DNA of 39,460 nt from Prochlorococcus sp. AG-418-O03 (GTDB lineage Bacteria; Cyanobacteriota; Cyanobacteriia; PCC-6307; Cyanobiaceae): the NCBI GenBank assembly GCA_003213855.1, contig QCMJ01000009.1:1-39460 (forward strand), given 5' to 3'. Below the pieces are notes generated by a model. The model searched no databases and was not told where the DNA came from. It was given only the letters and a program-made list of their open reading frames with translations. This document shows positions 29,970-37,512 of this stretch, one piece after another. Numbering within the stretch: the first letter of the stretch is position 1; each line of letters opens with the position of its first letter. Both the position numbers and the translations under genes were made by a program.

Positions 29970-30965
29970 ATGGTACAAAATATTATCGATGTAAGAAATT
30001 TATCCAAGTCATTTGATATCTCTTCCAAAGAACCAGGATTAAAAGGAACAATTAAACATTTTTTTAGGAGACAAACAAAAAGTTTAAAAGTTATAAAAGA
30101 TATAAGTTTTGAAATTAAAAAAGGAGAAATAGTAGGTTTTCTAGGTGCTAATGGAGCTGGGAAAACAACAATATTAAAAATGCTTTGTGGCTTAATTTAT
30201 CCAAGTGAAGGTTCGATTTTGGTTTCAGGCTACTTACCTTTCAGGAGAAAAGAAAATTTCCTAAAAAATATCACCTTAATAATGGGACAAAAGCAACAGC
30301 TTATTTGGGATCTTCCGCCAATTGAATCCTTTTATTTGAATGCATCAATATATGACTTAGATAAGTTCGAAGCTAAAAAGAGAATAAAAAAACTATCGGA
30401 CATGCTTGAAATTGATGAAGAGCTATTCATACCTGTTAGAAAACTTTCACTAGGTCAACGTATGAAATCTGAATTACTAGCAGCTTTGATACATGAACCA
30501 AATATTCTATTTTTAGATGAGCCGACACTTGGATTAGATATAAATGCACAGAGAAATTTAAGAAAATTCCTCCAAAAATATAATCAGGAAACTAATGCAA
30601 CAATATGCCTGACTAGTCATTATATGAAAGATATTACATCGTTATGTAAGAGAGTTATATGTGTGCACGAAGGGGCGATATCATATGATGGGAAACTTGA
30701 CCTATTATTAAAAAAACTTTCTCCTGTTAAAGAAATATTAATAGTTTGTCGCTCAGAAGAGGATGCAATTAAATTAGAAAATTCCGGTTTTACTGTTAAA
30801 AATAAAATAAAGAACGAAATCACTATAAAAATAGAAAACAACTCTATTACCTCTTCACTAAAAAATATACTAAATAATTTTGATATTGAAGACCTTTTTA
30901 TAAATGAACCACCTATAGATGAAGTTATTGGGAAGGTATTAATGAAAAATGATTATGATATCTAA
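29970..30965 (+). CDS. ABC transporter ATP-binding protein (ABC-2/DUF990 type)
   Basis: 331 residues. Walker A GANGAGKTT (about 64-72), Q-loop region GQKQQLIWDLPP, signature LSLGQRMKSELLAAL, Walker B ILFLDEPTLGLD and H-loop CLTSHYMKD are all intact. The LSLGQRM signature and the C-terminal extension (about 240-331) are typical of ATPases paired with DUF990-type permeases. It powers export by the two overlapping membrane genes downstream (17-base overlap with the first). The substrate is unknown; relatives are usually labelled multidrug, antibiotic or daunorubicin exporters without proof. Confidence 0.92.
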   Translation: MVQNIIDVRNLSKSFDISSKEPGLKGTIKHFFRRQTKSLKVIKDISFEIKKGEIVGFLGANGAGKTTILKMLCGLIYPSEGSILVSGYLPFRRKENFLKNITLIMGQKQQLIWDLPPIESFYLNASIYDLDKFEAKKRIKKLSDMLEIDEELFIPVRKLSLGQRMKSELLAALIHEPNILFLDEPTLGLDINAQRNLRKFLQKYNQETNATICLTSHYMKDITSLCKRVICVHEGAISYDGKLDLLLKKLSPVKEILIVCRSEEDAIKLENSGFTVKNKIKNEITIKIENNSITSSLKNILNNFDIEDLFINEPPIDEVIGKVLMKNDYDI

Positions 30966-31749
30966 TTTATTTAACCGTAAAATATTCACCTTATTAAAAG
31001 TCCAATATTCAAACATGTTGGAATATAGGGTAGAAATTGCTTTATGGGCAATTTCAGGGATTATTCCTTTTTTCATGTTAAACATTTGGACAAATAATAA
31101 TCTAAATGAATCCATTAACATTAGTGATGTTTTGCTTTCTAGGTATTTCTTATGTGCTTTTTTTGTAAGACAGTTTTCTGTGGTTTGGGTTGTATTTAGT
31201 TTTGAGGAAGATTCTCTTATGGGGAGAGTATCTCCGTATTTAATCCAACCTTTAAATCCATTTTTCAGATATTTTGCACAACATCTTGCTGAACAAATTA
31301 CAAGATTTCCTTTCGCACTAATAATCGCATTTTTCTTTTTTATTTTTAATCCAGAAAGTATATGGATACCAAATTTAGGTACTTTACTCTTATCGATAGT
31401 ATCTACTTTCTTATCCTTCTTGATTCAATTTTTAATTCAGTCAATAGTTGCGTGTCTATGTTTCTGGACAGAGAAAGCATCATCGATAGAAAGATTGTTA
31501 TTTATTCCAACTTTATTTCTCTCAGGTCTTTTAGCACCAGTAGTTTCATTTCCCGCATATGTTAAATCTTGGATTTATTTGACTCCTTTTCCATATCTAA
31601 TTGATTTCCCTGCGAACTTACTTTCAGGTAATGAAACAAATATTAGTGGAGGCTTAGGCATGCAAATTCTATGGATTTGTTTACTTTTACCATTATTTAA
31701 GAAAATCTGGTCTGAAGGAACGAAAAAATATACAGCAATGGGGTCATGA
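30949..31749 (+). CDS. ABC-2 type permease subunit 1 (DUF990-like)
   Basis: 266 residues, six or so hydrophobic segments. The N-terminal VQYSNMLEYRVEIALWAISG motif is typical of the ABC-2/DUF990 group, where a short amphipathic helix is followed by Tyr-Arg-x-Glu at the first membrane helix. A cytoplasmic loop with GRVSPYLIQPLNPFFRYFAQ precedes the third helix. Starts at 30949 or 30955 are possible. Its end overlaps the second permease gene by 4 bases (ATGA). It should form a heterodimeric channel with that protein. Confidence 0.87.
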   Translation: MIMISNLFNRKIFTLLKVQYSNMLEYRVEIALWAISGIIPFFMLNIWTNNNLNESINISDVLLSRYFLCAFFVRQFSVVWVVFSFEEDSLMGRVSPYLIQPLNPFFRYFAQHLAEQITRFPFALIIAFFFFIFNPESIWIPNLGTLLLSIVSTFLSFLIQFLIQSIVACLCFWTEKASSIERLLFIPTLFLSGLLAPVVSFPAYVKSWIYLTPFPYLIDFPANLLSGNETNISGGLGMQILWICLLLPLFKKIWSEGTKKYTAMGS

Positions 31750-32540
31750 ATTTAAGAAAATATCTAAAAGTTTATAAAAAATTCTTACATACTTCATTAG
31801 CTTCTGAATTGGAGTATAAGACAAATATATTAGTTGATTTAATTACTGCAATTTTAAGTTTAGTGGGTAGTATTTTTCTATTATCTATTTTCTTTCAAAA
31901 TAATGGATATATTGGAGGGTGGAAATTCGAACAGGCACTAATAATCCAAGCTATTTATACAATTTTGAATGGAATTACAAATACATGGTTCAATCCTAAT
32001 CTTACAGAAATAGTTAAACATATAAGAGAGGGAACATTAGACTTCGTACTTTTAAAACCTATTGATAGTCAATTTTTTATTTCATTAAAAAAAATAAATC
32101 CATCTGGATTTTTAGAAATAATGATTGGATTTTTATTGTTGTTATTCTGCATAAGAATAAATCAAATCAATTTAAATTTAAGTTTTCTGACCTTATCCTT
32201 GATTACGATAAGTTGCTCGATTTGTATTTTATATAGCTTATGGTTTTTTATCTCTACTTCTACTATTTGGTTTGTTAAGACTTGGAATGCAATAGAAGTA
32301 TTAAGATCATTCCTTTATATTGGAAGATTTCCTCTAAATTCATTTTCATTTTCTTTAAGAATTTTTTTTAGTGTATTCATTCCTATTGCTTTTATAACTA
32401 CAATTCCTTCTGAAGTTTTTCTAGGACTTTCTGTATTATGGAAAATATTGCTTGAATTTATTGTTGCGACTGTATTTCTTATAACTTCAAGAAAGTTCTG
32501 GTTATTTGCATTAAAATTCTATTCATCAGCATCTAGTTAA
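31746..32540 (+). CDS. ABC-2 type permease subunit 2 (DUF990)
   Basis: 264 residues with about six hydrophobic segments. Like its partner it begins with a short basic amphipathic stretch and a SELEYKTNILVDLITAILS helix. It carries the matching loop REGTLDFVLLKPIDSQFFIS, which resembles GRVSPYLIQPLNPF in the first subunit. That shared plan suggests an old duplication. The start ATG overlaps the stop of the first permease. No terminator is evident; the next gene is convergent, ending 3 bases away. Confidence 0.88.
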   Translation: MNLRKYLKVYKKFLHTSLASELEYKTNILVDLITAILSLVGSIFLLSIFFQNNGYIGGWKFEQALIIQAIYTILNGITNTWFNPNLTEIVKHIREGTLDFVLLKPIDSQFFISLKKINPSGFLEIMIGFLLLLFCIRINQINLNLSFLTLSLITISCSICILYSLWFFISTSTIWFVKTWNAIEVLRSFLYIGRFPLNSFSFSLRIFFSVFIPIAFITTIPSEVFLGLSVLWKILLEFIVATVFLITSRKFWLFALKFYSSASS

Positions 32541-32543
32541 GTA

Positions 32544-32810
32544 TTATTTGATAACCTCGCTGCAAAATTCCCAAATTTGTTGTTTACTTTTTAGATTAGA
32601 TAGCCTAGATAATTTTTTAAATTGAGTTTTAGATTTTTCAACAGTTAAAAGCCTACAGTTATATTCAATTTTATGATTTCTAGATATGATTCCTAATTTT
32701 AGTGCAGAATCAAAAAGGATAATTATTAAAGTAAGAAAAAAAAATATCCCAAAAAATTGCAAAAATGATTTTGAATAATTTTCTTTTTCAGTTTTTAATT
32801 CAAATTTCAT
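32544..32810 (-). CDS. Hypothetical membrane-anchored protein (88 aa)
   Basis: 88 residues. It has a charged N-terminus (KFELKTEKENYSKS), one hydrophobic helix (about 16-36, FLQFFGIFFFLTLIIILF), then a polar Cys-containing, Lys/Ser-rich tail. A single-pass protein with a soluble C-terminal part. No family recognised. Its ATG overlaps the stop of the upstream gene by one base, so the two are co-transcribed and coupled. Confidence 0.62.
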   Translation of the reverse strand: MKFELKTEKENYSKSFLQFFGIFFFLTLIIILFDSALKLGIISRNHKIEYNCRLLTVEKSKTQFKKLSRLSNLKSKQQIWEFCSEVIK

Positions 32811-33037
32811 TACTTAACTATATGCTGAGGACACTTAATTGCAGCAATAGCAACAGCAGTAACTTTAAAATTTTCAGACTTCTCAATAACCTTTTTAACC
32901 TCTAATGGTCCAAATTTATTACTTGCATCACTGTACGAAAGAAGTAAAGATTTATAGTTATCATGACCTATATTTCTATACTCACAGAAATTATCTCCGA
33001 CATAATTCAAAAGAGTTAGTAAAGTTAATTCAATCAT
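32810..33037 (-). CDS. Hypothetical small protein (75 aa), Prochlorococcus-type
   Basis: 75 residues. The sequence LLNYVGDNFCEYRNIGHDNY, then LLLSYSDASNKFGPLEVKKV and AVAIAAIKCPQHIVK, has two Cys (one in each half) that could form a metal site or disulfide. There is no clear signal peptide, only a hydrophobic start. I recall similar small proteins in marine picocyanobacteria, sometimes annotated as phosphodiesterase-like, but the sequence gives no support for that label. It overlaps the next gene by one base (TAATG). Confidence 0.55.
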   Translation of the reverse strand: MIELTLLTLLNYVGDNFCEYRNIGHDNYKSLLLSYSDASNKFGPLEVKKVIEKSENFKVTAVAIAAIKCPQHIVK

Positions 33038-33243
33038 TAAAGCTTTTTACTAGCGAAGTTCTTACGAATAATACTGTCCAGGACATTTTTAACAAGTAAA
33101 ATCACCAAAAACATTTGAAATTATGAAATTAGTTTTCATTTATAAACTTTAAAGTTTCAAAATTATTTCAGAATTTAGTAATTCAAATATAAGAAAATCA
33201 TTAAAGCACTATCTGTAGTGTATTAAGCTGATTATCCTTGCGC
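33038..33243. other. Upstream part of 455-base intergenic region
   Basis: AT-rich DNA between the start of the 75-residue protein and the promoter of the ncRNA candidate. It must hold the promoter for the minus-strand pair. I see one short inverted repeat, CACTA-TCTG-TAGTG at 33207-33220, and no convincing coding frame. The remainder of the gap (33334-33492) shows nothing definite. Confidence 0.4.
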
Positions 33244-33250
33244 TATAGAT
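33244..33250 (+). promoter_or_regulatory. -10 element of the ncRNA candidate
   Basis: TATAGAT stands out in an otherwise plain AT-rich region and is followed 4-8 bases later by a run of G, a plausible transcript start. No clear -35 hexamer is visible, which is common in Prochlorococcus promoters. An inverted repeat CACTA...TAGTG lies about 24 bases upstream. Confidence 0.45.
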
Positions 33251-33251
33251 A

Positions 33252-33333
33252 GGGGGTTGCATTTTTTAAGAATTTGGTTTAAAAATAAGGTTCCCCATCA
33301 CCCGGCCACACTTATGTGAGGCCTTTTTTTTTT
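33252..33333 (+). ncRNA. Candidate orphan small RNA of about 80 nt
   Basis: The stretch has a -10-like element at 33244-33250, begins GGGGG and ends in a strong rho-independent terminator. No coding frame fits it and both flanking genes are on the other strand, so a plus-strand transcript here would be a stand-alone RNA. The 5' GGGGG could pair with CCCC at 33293-33296, giving one long-loop helix before the terminator hairpin. Marine cyanobacteria carry several such RNAs (the Yfr series), but I cannot match this one: it lacks the Yfr1 motif and the AAACAG-like loop of the Yfr2 family. Confidence 0.6.
33304..33333 (+). terminator. Strong rho-independent terminator of the ncRNA candidate
   Basis: GGCC-A-CAC, loop TTAT, GTG-A-GGCC gives seven Watson-Crick pairs around one A-A mismatch, followed by ten T in a row (33324-33333). 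It is one of the two best terminators in the window. It reads on the plus strand, but no plus-strand gene lies upstream within 760 bases. Confidence 0.85.
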
Positions 33334-33492
33334 AGTTTTTTAAAATAAGGTTTCTCTAAAGGTATTACTTGATAAAAAAAGTTATTTATTAACCCCTTTG
33401 ATAATGAATAATAATAAAAATTAATTTATCTTGTTAACTAATATACCTGCTTTAGATTATTCACCACTAATCTATTGAGATTCTCAATTAAT

Positions 33493-34308
33493 TTACAAAA
33501 AACTTTTTATGGATTTAATCAATAAGCTAATCCCAACCAAAATACAAACTGTTATAAAAGTTTTCTTAATCAGAATATTCCCATTTAATTTTGACAGGTG
33601 AGCCCCTAAATATCCTCCTGTAAAGGAACCAATTATTAACACAATCAATATATTTGAAGGAACCGAACCTATTCTTGCCAAAAAAATTGCTCCGATAAAA
33701 TTCCAAAAAATACCAACAGTAAAGAAAGTCATACTTATAGCTCGAAGAAAATCCATTTCAAAAGTTTTTATTAAAAGTATTGTTACAAGCAATCCAGTTC
33801 CTGAAGAAATAGAACCATTTAATATACCTATAAGAAAAATAAAAATTAAAAATCTAATTTTATGAATTAAATTAAGCTTTTTATTGCCAGATGATAAACC
33901 TAAATCTGGTTTAAGAAATGAGTAAAAAGCTAATAATATGGATATTATTCCTAAAATTAAATACAAGTACTTTTCTGATATAAATTCAACTACAGAAGCC
34001 CCTAAAATTACTCCAGGTATTCCAAAAACTAAAATTTGCCAAGCAACACTTATATCATTGCCTAAAGATTTGTAATTTCTTAAGGAACCCCCTATTCCTA
34101 GTGCTACTGTTGCTAATTTATGACTAGCTAAAGCCTGATAATAAGGGACTCCAGATAAAATCAATGCAGGCAATTGTAATAATCCTGCTCCTCCCCCAGA
34201 AATCGCTGAGAACGTATTAGAAAAAAACGATATGAAAAAGATATAAATACTTTTTAATAAAGAATGATCAAAATTTCCTAATAATATTGTTAATAAATAA
34301 AGCATCAA
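33493..34308 (-). CDS. TauE/SafE (TSUP) family permease
   Basis: 271 residues with about eight hydrophobic segments. The family's first conserved block is visible as FSNTFSAISGGGAGLLQLPAL (first 20: residues about 30-49), and the matching second-half block as GILNGSISSGTGLLVTILLI near 160-180. The Gly-rich internal repeat is a hallmark of TSUP carriers for sulfite, taurine, sulfoacetate or related organosulfur anions. The transported compound is not decided by sequence. It is divergent from the HNH gene; no operon partner is seen. Confidence 0.82.
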   Translation of the reverse strand: MMLYLLTILLGNFDHSLLKSIYIFFISFFSNTFSAISGGGAGLLQLPALILSGVPYYQALASHKLATVALGIGGSLRNYKSLGNDISVAWQILVFGIPGVILGASVVEFISEKYLYLILGIISILLAFYSFLKPDLGLSSGNKKLNLIHKIRFLIFIFLIGILNGSISSGTGLLVTILLIKTFEMDFLRAISMTFFTVGIFWNFIGAIFLARIGSVPSNILIVLIIGSFTGGYLGAHLSKLNGNILIKKTFITVCILVGISLLIKSIKSFL

Positions 34309-34444
34309 CTATTAATTGCCTTTGTATTAATAAGTGAAATTTATTCTTTTTATAAGAAGCATATGATTTTAAAAGTCTCATATTATATTTTTTCAATCAT
34401 ACTTTAAAAAAAATGTTATTATCAGAAAAAGTATCAAGAATTTT

Positions 34445-34786
34445 ATGCATAGACAAGATGCAATTTACCTTGATCAGTTTTGTCCCAAGATTAGTAATAA
34501 AAATTGGAGAGAGTCACTTTTTAAAATTACTGATTATAAATGTATTTATTGCGGTAAACCCTCAGAATCACTTGACCACCTTCACCCAATGTCAAAAGGT
34601 GGAATTAGCAGTACAAGTAATTGCGTGCCATGCTGTTTGTCATGTAATGGGAAGAAATCAGATTCAGAAGTTCTTAGTTGGTACAGAAAACAAAATTTTT
34701 ATGATCCTCGAAGGGCTATGGCGATACGAGCATGGTTTAATGACGATTTAAAACTTGCTTCAGTTCTTCTAAACTACTTAGATTAA
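34445..34786 (+). CDS. HNH endonuclease-domain protein
   Basis: 113 residues. A zinc-ribbon HNH fold: Cys33-x-x-Cys36 in YKCIYCGK, the catalytic Asp44-His45 in SLDHLHPMSKGG, Asn59 in TSNCVPC and Cys64-x-x-Cys67-Asn68 in CLSCNGKKSD. All HNH and zinc residues are present, so nuclease activity is plausible. The N-terminal 30 residues and a C-terminal helical tail (RRAMAIRAWFNDDLKLAS) resemble stand-alone cyanobacterial HNH proteins. No neighbouring methyltransferase, intron or phage gene is seen. The ATG at 34445 is the first in-frame start before the conserved region. Confidence 0.82.
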   Translation: MHRQDAIYLDQFCPKISNKNWRESLFKITDYKCIYCGKPSESLDHLHPMSKGGISSTSNCVPCCLSCNGKKSDSEVLSWYRKQNFYDPRRAMAIRAWFNDDLKLASVLLNYLD

Positions 34787-34878
34787 AAATGAAATGATAA
34801 GTTGATTGAGAATCGAAATAATATTTTATGTATGGTTGAGTAGGATCTTCCTATTTTGGTAAATAATAAATTTTTTAT

Positions 34879-35073
34879 TTAAATTAATTTTTTTACTTCT
34901 AAATTTAAATTATTGCTCCTTAAAAGCGAAATATTAGAGTAGTCATCTTTCCACATTATTGGCGAATCTAAAACCTTTCTCTCTGGCGACTTTACTGAAA
35001 AAATTAATCCAAATACTATAAGAATAGTAATCATTATGATTATCATTACTGATTTGTCTGAAATATTATTCAT
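34879..35073 (-). CDS. Hypothetical single-pass membrane protein (64 aa)
   Basis: 64 residues: short polar N-terminus, one hydrophobic helix (about 9-26, VMIIIMITILIVFGLIFS), then a soluble tail with KSPERKVLDSP and LLRSNNLNLEVKK. No family recognised. It lies 9 bases downstream of the secreted-protein gene on the same strand, so the two are probably co-transcribed. Confidence 0.52.
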   Translation of the reverse strand: MNNISDKSVMIIIMITILIVFGLIFSVKSPERKVLDSPIMWKDDYSNISLLRSNNLNLEVKKLI

Positions 35074-35082
35074 TAACCTAAT

Positions 35083-35502
35083 CTATCTAGAAAAATTTTT
35101 GTCAGGAGTGGTTTTTTCATAAATTTCAAGAAAATATGATTTAAAATAATTAATTCCATCCTTTCCAACCAATCCAATTGACCGTCCACAATCATTTATT
35201 ACTTGAAATGAAATTTGATTAGCCAAGTCACTTTTCTCAATCCATTTTTTCTGTGGATTATAAGAAAAAGATATAATGTTTTCCGTTTTTACAATAGCTG
35301 ATTTCATTGCTTCATCTTTCGAATAACCATTTTGAATAGCGGTGCAATACTTCCTGGAGAAATTATTAGAGATCCTATTTTGCAGCAAACTAACACTAGG
35401 GTCTGACGTATCAAAAGCTAATCCTAATGAAGGTTTTAATAAATAAACTACAAAAAAAAGAAAACCAATTATGAATTTTAACAATGGATAATTAATAATC
35501 AC
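35083..35502 (-). CDS. Hypothetical exported protein (139 aa)
   Basis: 139 residues with a probable signal peptide: a hydrophobic core FIIGFLFFVVYLL and a cleavage-like SLGLA-FD near residue 29. The mature part is soluble and helical, with two Cys (one in KYCTAIQNGYSKDEAMKSA, one in NDCGRSIGLVG) that could form a disulfide. It resembles small lumenal or periplasmic proteins shared among Prochlorococcus and Synechococcus, but I cannot name a family. The downstream 64-residue membrane protein follows 9 bases later. Confidence 0.62.
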   Translation of the reverse strand: MIINYPLLKFIIGFLFFVVYLLKPSLGLAFDTSDPSVSLLQNRISNNFSRKYCTAIQNGYSKDEAMKSAIVKTENIISFSYNPQKKWIEKSDLANQISFQVINDCGRSIGLVGKDGINYFKSYFLEIYEKTTPDKNFSR

Positions 35503-35635
35503 TATAAATAATATATTAGTTTTTTATAATTGACTTTTCAATTAAATCTGATAATTATTAACAGCAAATTAAATTTCAATTTATTAAAAATTATAAGTAT
35601 TGCGATAAGTTCAGCAATAATAGTCAGAGGTTTAT

Positions 35636-35869
35636 TTGATTACTAATATGTACGAATCATTGATGACATTGCTATTTTTTCCTGACTGGACAAATGGGCT
35701 ACCTTCAGACTTTTTAATCCTTCATTTTTTCGTAGGAGCTGTAATTTTTCCATTCAATATGATTCATGCTAAAGCAAGAAAAATTGACAGTCAGAACCCA
35801 CAGGAAGCAGCTAATGGGTACAAAAACACTGACAATACTACATTTTTTGGATACGAAGAAATCAATTAG
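35636..35869 (+). CDS. Hypothetical small membrane protein (73-77 aa)
   Basis: Starts at TTG 35636 (77 aa) or ATG 35648 (73 aa) are both possible. An AGAGG sequence at 35626-35630 sits 5 bases before the TTG, which favours the longer form. Composition: FFPDWTNGLPSDFLILHFFV leads into one hydrophobic helix (about 26-42), followed by a polar tail HAKARKIDSQNPQEAANG. No family recognised. The next gene follows 35 bases downstream. Confidence 0.58.
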   Translation: MITNMYESLMTLLFFPDWTNGLPSDFLILHFFVGAVIFPFNMIHAKARKIDSQNPQEAANGYKNTDNTTFFGYEEIN

Positions 35870-35904
35870 ATTTCCATAAATTTCTTTAAGGAATTACTTA
35901 ATTG

Positions 35905-36129
35905 ATGATAATTTCCCTAAATACAGCTCTAGATCTTAAAATTTTTAGCCCCAGTGAACCTATAGGAATATTAATTATTTTTTTAGGATTAATATTTACT
36001 GGTATGATTTTCTATATTATTTATGCAGTAAGTACTAATAAAGAATCACTAGAAGATAAAAAAATAAGAACTAAAAAGGAGTACTTGCAAAAGCAGAAAA
36101 TAGGAAAATTATTTCCTAAGAAAAAATAA
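35905..36129 (+). CDS. Hypothetical small membrane protein (74 aa)
   Basis: 74 residues from the ATG at 35905, preceded by AAGGA at 35888-35892. One hydrophobic helix (about 20-43, PIGILIIFLGLIFTGMIFY) is followed by a strongly basic tail (KKIRTKKEYLQKQ, ending KLFPKKK), so it is predicted to be N-out/C-in. No family recognised. It is probably co-transcribed with the small membrane gene 35 bases upstream. Confidence 0.6.
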   Translation: MIISLNTALDLKIFSPSEPIGILIIFLGLIFTGMIFYIIYAVSTNKESLEDKKIRTKKEYLQKQKIGKLFPKKK

Positions 36130-36350
36130 ATTTAATTGTTTTATTACTACAAAGGTATTTATTTATATTATTAATGATCAAATCAGTAGGATCCAAAAAC
36201 ATAAGTTTTAGCTCTTTTAAATCAAACATTTTCTAAAATTTAATATTAACAATTAATTTTTTTTTACGAGGATTTATATTGTAAATTGCGCTACAAAATT
36301 ATTTTCATATCATGCAAAAAATGTTAAAAATGGGGAAATGATTAAAAATC

Positions 36351-36854
36351 TTGGAGAATTCACCTCAATATCTATTTCTCGCTAGTGGAGTAAATAATGG
36401 AGAAGGTTTTTGGATAGTGGGAATAAAAAATTGCGATGAAAATATCCTTGAGGATGAAAATCTTTTAGATTGCCATAGAAAAGAATTAATAGGTACTGAT
36501 TCAGCAAAAGATATTCTTTTAGCTATTAATTTAAATTTAAATAATTTAATAAATGAACTAAGAAACAAAAATTATTTAATTGGCTGCCCTTCAATGGGAA
36601 TTTCATTTGATCTCCCTTTAGAAATTTTGGAAAATATTTTTGATTTTTGGTTAGATATTTATAAAAATCAAGAAGCCTGGGAAGCTTGCCTAGGTCTTCT
36701 TAAAGTTAGAAAAAGGATTCCTCTAACAAACCTAATTGAAAGCGAAAGTTTAAAGGGTAACTCTAAAAAATGGGCTATAAAAATTGAAAATTTACATACT
36801 TATGTTCCTTCTTCACTTAGAATTGACAAATCAAATGATCCCATGTGGGAATAA
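36351..36854 (+). CDS. Hypothetical soluble protein (167 aa)
   Basis: 167 residues starting at TTG 36351; an in-frame TGA at 36339 rules out a longer form, and no ATG fits. The product is acidic in the first half (FWIVGIKNCDENILEDENLL) and contains LEILENIFDFWLDIYKNQE and a basic C-terminus. No signal peptide or membrane segment. No family recognised, though the even codon use and length suggest a real gene. It stands alone, with 221 bases of AT-rich DNA upstream in which I see nothing clear. Confidence 0.6.
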   Translation: MENSPQYLFLASGVNNGEGFWIVGIKNCDENILEDENLLDCHRKELIGTDSAKDILLAINLNLNNLINELRNKNYLIGCPSMGISFDLPLEILENIFDFWLDIYKNQEAWEACLGLLKVRKRIPLTNLIESESLKGNSKKWAIKIENLHTYVPSSLRIDKSNDPMWE

Positions 36855-36929
36855 TATTATCTTTTTAATACTCAAAATATTTACTTCTTAGGATATTTAA
36901 GTAAAAATAAAATAACTATTAATTAAAAA

Positions 36930-37115
36930 ATGAATAAACCATATTCTTTTAGTATCGATCAAATGGACGGAATTGTAGAGGATACATACGCCAAAATAAT
37001 AAATGAATGTGAAAATTTAAAAAAAAATACTAATTGTCCAAATGAGCAAGTAGTAGCACTTTTAAGTGTGATTGCTTCAAATTACGCTACTAAAACAGAA
37101 ATAAACAAACATTAA
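36930..37115 (+). CDS. Small protein (61 aa) heading the PRT/deoxyribosyltransferase cassette
   Basis: 61 residues, all-helical in appearance: FSIDQMDGIVEDTYAKIINE, then CENLKKNTNCPNEQVVALLS and VIASNYATKTEINKH. Two Cys lie 8 residues apart. No family recognised. It ends one base before the ATG of the phosphoribosyltransferase gene, so it is part of the same transcript. A regulatory or partner role for that enzyme is possible but unproven. Confidence 0.6.
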   Translation: MNKPYSFSIDQMDGIVEDTYAKIINECENLKKNTNCPNEQVVALLSVIASNYATKTEINKH

Positions 37116-37116
37116 G

Positions 37117-37512
37117 ATGATAAGTTATTTTACTTGGGGCGAATTTGATAAGAGCGTAGAACAAATAGCTAATAAATGTAAGTTTAAGGAGTTTTCTGGA
37201 ATATATGGAGTTCCTCGTGGTGGATTATGTCTTGCTGTAGCACTAAGCCATAAATTAAAAATTGAATTAATTTCAAAACCACAAAAAAATTCACTAATAG
37301 TAGATGATGTTTATGAAACTGGGCTTACATTAACGACCTTCAAGGATATTGAAGGAGCAATGTTTTTTGTATTATTTAGTAAAATCAAACCTACATGGTG
37401 GAATACAGTATTTATATCTAAAAAAAGCCAATGGATAGTTTTCCCTTGGGAAAATACTTTAAATTCAATGAGTGACCGCGAAGAGTACATCAAAAAAAGA
37501 GGTTTAAGTTGA
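37117..37512 (+). CDS. Minimal phosphoribosyltransferase-family protein
   Basis: 131 residues, shorter than usual purine PRTs (about 150-180). GVPRGG lies at 31-36 and the PRPP-binding motif IVDDVYETGLTL at 61-72; canonical members have Asp where the Glu is in YETG. A C-terminal WIVFPWE (106-112) matches the base-recognition region of the xanthine/guanine PRT group. Only about 24 residues separate GVPRGG from the PRPP motif, so much of the usual loop and hood is missing. It may add a ribose-phosphate to a purine base, or act as a PRPP sensor. Its stop overlaps the next gene's start by 4 bases (TTGA). Confidence 0.78.
   Translation: MISYFTWGEFDKSVEQIANKCKFKEFSGIYGVPRGGLCLAVALSHKLKIELISKPQKNSLIVDDVYETGLTLTTFKDIEGAMFFVLFSKIKPTWWNTVFISKKSQWIVFPWENTLNSMSDREEYIKKRGLS

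Noticed and set aside
34413..34751. Alternative frame overlapping the HNH gene
   Set aside because: The HNH frame carries all conserved Cys, His and Asn; the alternative has no recognisable pattern.
36116..36229. 37-codon minus-strand frame starting MFDLKELKLM between two plus-strand genes
   Set aside because: It overlaps the 3' end of the 74-residue gene, has no helix, motif or ribosome-binding site, and is of a length expected by chance in AT-rich DNA.
37117..37512. PRT-like gene as a truncated pseudogene
   Set aside because: It keeps GVPRGG, the PRPP motif and the FPWE element in order, and its stop is coupled to the next start, which argues for a working short protein.
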